A stretch of 56,903 bases of DNA, taken from the NCBI GenBank assembly GCA_012959435.1, contig DUDF01000172.1, positions 1 through 56,903 of the forward strand, in the 5' to 3' direction. Each line of letters opens with the position of its first letter. The first letter of the stretch is position 1. This DNA is from Candidatus Poseidoniales archaeon. Its GTDB lineage: Archaea > Thermoplasmatota > Poseidoniia > Poseidoniales > Thalassarchaeaceae. The notes under the pieces were generated by a model. That model saw only the letters and a program-made list of their open reading frames with translations, did no database searches and was not told where the DNA came from. The position numbers and the translations under genes are program-made. Positions 53,818 through 56,903 of this stretch are shown one piece after another.

Positions 53818-55650
53818 TTACTCTTCCTCCTCATGTAAGTCAGATGCGTCAAGCAAATCCTTCAAGTCGTCTCTCATAGATGGATAAGTTCTGTGTTCTA
53901 GAACCATTTCACCTTTCCCATCCATCATAATTACGCTGTTAATTTTACCCCAATAACTGTGATCGGGGGTCGGGAAATCTTCACGGGTGTGCCCGCCTCT
54001 ACTCTCTTCACGAGCTAGTGCCGCCATTGCACACATACGACTGATGTCAATCATGGCATTGATTTCCAATGCTTGATGCCATCCTGGGTTGTATATTCTA
54101 CTACCACCTGGAGATGTTGCTTTGCCGCGTGTGGCGAATTCATTGAGGTCATCTAATGCTTCAGCGAGTAAATCCTTAGTGCGGATGATACCAACCTTTT
54201 CTTGCATCATTTTACGTAATTCATTAACCACTGTAGCAGGATTCTCTCCGCCTTCCCTACTGAAGGGCGCTAGAGTTTCAGCAACTACTTCGTCAATTTC
54301 TGACTGTGATATTTCTTCCCAGCCATCCATCTCCGCTGCAGCCTTTGCCGAATATTCTCCGGAGCGCTTGCCAAAAGTGATTAAATCAGAAAGGGAATTT
54401 CCTCCAAGTCTATTTGCGCCATGTAATCCAGTTGCTGCTTCACCGGCAGCGTACAAACATTGTACGGTTGTTTCCTGAGTTTGTGGGTCAACTTTGACTC
54501 CCCCCATGACATAGTGGGCTGTAGGACCAACCTCCATTGGTTGGGTTGTGATGTCAACTCCTGCTAGTTCTTTGAATTGATGGAACATGCCTGGCAACTT
54601 TTTCCTAACCTGTTCTTCATCTCGCCAAGAGATATCAAGATAAGCGCCACCATGCTCACTTGCTCGGCCTGCTTTAATCTCAGAATTAATAGCCTTAGCA
54701 ACAACATCTCTAGTGAGAAGTTCAGGAGGCCTTCGCTTGGTGGCTAACTTGCCATCAACCACCTCTTGTACCCATTCAAGAGCCTCTGATTCAGTATCAG
54801 CGAATTCAGGCTTGTACATTTCGGGGACATAGTTGAACATGAAACGATCACCTTCTGAGTTACGCAACATTCCACCTTCGCCACGTACTCCTTCAGTCAC
54901 CAAAATTCCTTTGACAGATGGTGGCCAAATCATTCCAGTAGGATGGAATTGGACAAACTCCATGTCACCCATTTCTGCGCCTGCCCAGTAAGCCAGTGCG
55001 TGTCCTTCCCCAGTATACTCCCATGAGCCAGAACAAACTTCCCAGCAACGGGTAATCCCACCGGTAGCAAGTATCATTGTTTTAGCTTTGAAAACGTGCA
55101 GAGTACCATCAGCGCGATTGTAAGCAAAACATCCCGTAGCCTTGCCATCATTAGTGAAAATCTTGCGGACGGTATATTCCATGAATACCTCCATTCCGCT
55201 GTGTATGCCTCTCTCTTGCAGAGTTCGGATCATCTCTAGACCAGTCGCATCCCCAATATGGGCGAGGCGAGGATAGGTGTGCCCTCCGAAGTTCCTTTGA
55301 TTGGTCAAACCGGCTGGTGTACGGTCAAAAATCGCACCCCACTGCTCAAGTTCACGAATCCTGTCAGGAGATTCTTTTGCATGGATTTCAGCCATGCGCC
55401 AATCATTGAGGTATTTACCTCCCTTCATTGTGTCACGAAAATGTGTTTGCCAGTTGTCACGAGGGTCGGCATTTCCTAGAGCAGCGGCGGCTCCACCTTC
55501 AGCCATCACAGTGTGTGCTTTACCAAGCATTGACTTGCAAACTATTGCTACCGATGCACCTTCACGAGTTGCTTCAATTGCGGCCCTCAAGCCCGCTCCA
55601 CCTGCGCCAATAATGACAACATCATACTCATGCGTAGTAACTTCAGTCAT
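53818..55650 (-). CDS. sdhA: Succinate dehydrogenase/fumarate reductase flavoprotein subunit
   Basis: 610 residues. VVIIGAGGAGLRAAIEA binds FAD, KAHTVMAEGGAAAAL carries the His expected to hold covalent FAD, FHPTGMI and VTEGVRGEGGMLRN form the dicarboxylate site, and GLHGANRLGGNSLSD is the second FAD contact. Oxidises succinate in the TCA cycle. ATG 55650 overlaps the membrane-subunit stop by one base (TGATG). Confidence 0.96.
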   Translation of the reverse strand: MTEVTTHEYDVVIIGAGGAGLRAAIEATREGASVAIVCKSMLGKAHTVMAEGGAAAALGNADPRDNWQTHFRDTMKGGKYLNDWRMAEIHAKESPDRIRELEQWGAIFDRTPAGLTNQRNFGGHTYPRLAHIGDATGLEMIRTLQERGIHSGMEVFMEYTVRKIFTNDGKATGCFAYNRADGTLHVFKAKTMILATGGITRCWEVCSGSWEYTGEGHALAYWAGAEMGDMEFVQFHPTGMIWPPSVKGILVTEGVRGEGGMLRNSEGDRFMFNYVPEMYKPEFADTESEALEWVQEVVDGKLATKRRPPELLTRDVVAKAINSEIKAGRASEHGGAYLDISWRDEEQVRKKLPGMFHQFKELAGVDITTQPMEVGPTAHYVMGGVKVDPQTQETTVQCLYAAGEAATGLHGANRLGGNSLSDLITFGKRSGEYSAKAAAEMDGWEEISQSEIDEVVAETLAPFSREGGENPATVVNELRKMMQEKVGIIRTKDLLAEALDDLNEFATRGKATSPGGSRIYNPGWHQALEINAMIDISRMCAMAALAREESRGGHTREDFPTPDHSYWGKINSVIMMDGKGEMVLEHRTYPSMRDDLKDLLDASDLHEEEE

Positions 55651-56522
55651 CACAAACCACCCCACAACACAATGTCAGTCCACCAACCCATTGTACATGC
55701 GTATATGTAAAAGTCAGCAAACATCACCCAAAATAATGAAAATAGCGCCCAATCTTTGTGATGGACATTTAGGAATGAACTCATACTCCACAATTTGTAT
55801 TTGAAACGAGCAACCCGCGAGGAGGTCCAATCATTTGTTCCACCTCCGACAAGATGACGGAAAGCATGGCATCCAAGTGTATAACCAGATAGAAGTATCA
55901 CATTGAGTGCGAGAATTAATGTTCCAACTGAAAAGCCCCAAGAGCCGCCTTCAAAGTGGGTTGAAAGCAATACATCGTACGATAGTATCAGTAGGTAAGC
56001 AAGAGCGGCATACATGAAATATCGATGCAAATTTTGGATGACAAGAAGTTTGGTTTCACCTTTGTAACTCTTCCAAGGGGCTAATGCCGGTTTGCTAACA
56101 GCACATGCTGTTGGTTGTTGCATATATACGCGATAGTATGCCTTACGGTAATAGTAACAGGTACCTCTAAAGCCTGCTGGGAAAATTAGAATGAACATTG
56201 CTGGAGACATCCACCAAAGAAATTCTGGAACTGGGCCACCCAGCCCTTCTCCACCAGGGATGATGAGGGGGCTAAACAGTGGACTAAGAACGTGACTTCC
56301 TTGATTTTCTATCGCCATGGTGCCTGCATGACCTCCCTGCCCCCCGGATAATCCGAAATCAGCAAAAATCCAAAAATCAGCCTCCATAAATCCACGCCAA
56401 GTAGAATATGCAATCATTATTCCAAGATAGATGGCCATTGCTGTAGGGCCTTTCCACCAAGCATCAATTCGGTCTGTAGCACCAAAGCCTTGACGCATTG
56501 GTAGTTTGACTGATTCACCCAT
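55650..56522 (-). CDS. sdhC: Succinate dehydrogenase membrane anchor, single fused subunit
   Basis: 290 residues with about five membrane segments, including FLWWMSPAMFILIFPAGF, YFMYAALAYLLILSYDVLL, VGTLILALNVILLSGYTL and WALFSLFWVMFADFYIYACT. Histidines in QNLHRYFMY, CHAFRHLVGG and LNVHHKDWALF are haem or quinone-site candidates. It replaces the usual two small anchors (SdhC and SdhD), and no second anchor gene is present. It is first in the sdh unit. ATG 56522 is chosen. Assignment rests on operon position and topology more than on sequence motifs. Confidence 0.82.
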   Translation of the reverse strand: MGESVKLPMRQGFGATDRIDAWWKGPTAMAIYLGIMIAYSTWRGFMEADFWIFADFGLSGGQGGHAGTMAIENQGSHVLSPLFSPLIIPGGEGLGGPVPEFLWWMSPAMFILIFPAGFRGTCYYYRKAYYRVYMQQPTACAVSKPALAPWKSYKGETKLLVIQNLHRYFMYAALAYLLILSYDVLLSTHFEGGSWGFSVGTLILALNVILLSGYTLGCHAFRHLVGGGTNDWTSSRVARFKYKLWSMSSFLNVHHKDWALFSLFWVMFADFYIYACTMGWWTDIVLWGGL

Positions 56523-56555
56523 GAACTTCAAACCCTATTCAACTCGCGGCGTGAG

Positions 56556-56564
56556 TCTATATCC
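56556..56564 (-). promoter_or_regulatory. TATA-like element of the sdh unit
   Basis: GGATATAGA on the minus strand, about 38 bases before the sdhC ATG, implies a start near 56534 and a very short leader. Confidence 0.4.
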
Positions 56565-56655
56565 TATCAACTTCACTACTCAAACATCAGTGCGATATTA
56601 CACGCCATGGTTTCAACCGTTAGCCTTGAAAGAGGCCGCTTACATCGATTGAGTA

Positions 56656-56757
56656 ATGGACTACGAGCCGCTGAGTATCTGCCTGAAATGTGGCTTCATG
56701 CCTGGTGCTTTCATCCCTGGGATGAAATGCCCCGAATGTGGACATGTGATGCTTTGA
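56656..56757 (+). CDS. 33-residue zinc-ribbon microprotein
   Basis: Too short for the ORF track. ATG 56656 encodes MDYEPLSICLKCGFMPGAFI, then PGMKCPECGHVML and a stop. Two CxxC knuckles (CLKC is read as C-L-K-C; CPEC) make a compact zinc-ribbon. It lies between the divergent sdh unit and the convergent gene at the right edge. Small single zinc-ribbon proteins are common in archaea, with mostly unknown roles. Confidence 0.6.
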   Translation: MDYEPLSICLKCGFMPGAFIPGMKCPECGHVML

Positions 56758-56790
56758 GCATGCATGGTATTTGAGAACAATGAAGGTGGC

Positions 56791-56903
56791 TCAAGATAAG
56801 GCCGAGTAGTCAACATCGGCTTCCTCGATCTCAATTTCTTCAACATCCATTTGTGCCAACTGTAACTTTCCGCTCAACTCATCGTTGACTGCGTGCCAGT
56901 ATG
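56791..56903 (-). CDS. C-terminus of an acidic protein, truncated by the window edge
   Basis: On the minus strand the frame is open from the edge to a TGA at 56793-56791. The last 36 residues read YWHAVNDELSGKLQLAQMDV, then EEIEIEEADVDYSALS. The start and most of the gene lie outside. The acidic tail resembles C-terminal tails of archaeal replication or ribosome-associated proteins, but identity cannot be assigned. Confidence 0.6.
   Translation of the reverse strand, partial: YWHAVNDELSGKLQLAQMDVEEIEIEEADVDYSALS

Noticed and set aside
56661-56846. 61-residue minus-strand ORF near the right edge
   Set aside because: It is antisense to the zinc-ribbon microprotein and overlaps the truncated acidic gene in another frame.
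1-56903. CRISPR arrays, insertion sequences and prophage
   Set aside because: No direct-repeat/spacer array, transposase, integrase or terminal inverted repeats were seen anywhere in the window.

Overview
The window looks like a marine planktonic euryarchaeon, most likely Marine Group II (Candidatus Poseidoniales). Archaeal markers are a PCNA sliding clamp, an Orc1/Cdc6 initiator, the chromosomal protein MC1, a fused archaeal-type CoA synthesis enzyme (PPAT plus GTP-dependent dephospho-CoA kinase), a TBP-like protein, an intron-less tRNA-Gly without encoded CCA, TATA-like promoters, and several TTG/GTG starts. Very large secreted proteins with one C-terminal membrane anchor fit the same group. 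The taxonomic call is an inference from gene content; no rRNA is present.

Layout. 1-3.1 kb: the end of a calcium-binding repeat protein, a small exported protein and PCNA. 3.1-5.8 kb: tRNA-Gly(UCC), a small membrane protein and an MFS transporter fused to an extracytoplasmic domain. 5.8-15.9 kb, minus strand: the most striking locus, a tight three-gene unit of a FabI enoyl-ACP reductase, a 2829-residue PUFA-synthase-like fatty-acid/polyketide megasynthase (KS-AT-degenerate ACP-KS-ACP-ACP-KR-DH) and an Sfp-type phosphopantetheinyl transferase. 16.1-25.5 kb, minus strand: a TatD-like hydrolase, a divergent TBP-like protein, an unknown protein, an acyl-CoA dehydrogenase and a ~1950-residue surface protein. 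25.6-33.5 kb: a THUMP-less ThiI, an acyl-CoA thioesterase, an EF-Tu/SelB-like protein with a dead GTPase domain, an unknown membrane protein, a biotin carboxylase, a CysJ-like FAD/NADPH reductase and a metallo-beta-lactamase-fold hydrolase. 33.5-35.2 kb: an AT-rich gap followed by orc1/cdc6, a candidate replication origin. 35.3-41.5 kb: a membrane protein, a glycosyltransferase, the CoA synthesis fusion, a structured GC-rich RNA (RNase P or SRP RNA candidate), a large winged-helix protein and a small basic protein. 41.6-46.8 kb: class I aldolase, a GDCCVxC protein, GlpX-type FBPase, MoaC/MoaE, a geranylgeranyl-reductase-like flavoprotein and a macrodomain protein. 46.9-52.4 kb: a 1748-residue surface protein and a stand-alone Lrp/AsnC ligand-binding domain. 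52.6-56.9 kb: MC1 with a strong terminator, the succinate dehydrogenase genes, a 33-residue zinc-ribbon protein and the end of one more gene.

How the genes could work together. The megasynthase carries chain extension (KS, malonyl-type AT), carrier (ACP), ketoreduction (KR) and dehydration (DH). FabI would supply the missing enoyl reduction in trans, and the transferase would load the carriers using CoA, whose last two synthesis steps are also encoded in the window. A biotin carboxylase (malonyl-CoA or propionyl-CoA chemistry), a thioesterase and an acyl-CoA dehydrogenase lie within 16 kb. Together this is a near-complete bacterial-style fatty-acid or PUFA-type pathway in an archaeon, whose membrane lipids are expected to be isoprenoid. 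Both recognisable carrier domains have threonine where the phosphopantetheine-bearing serine is expected, which is the oddest single feature of the locus. Whether the system has been described before cannot be decided from sequence alone.
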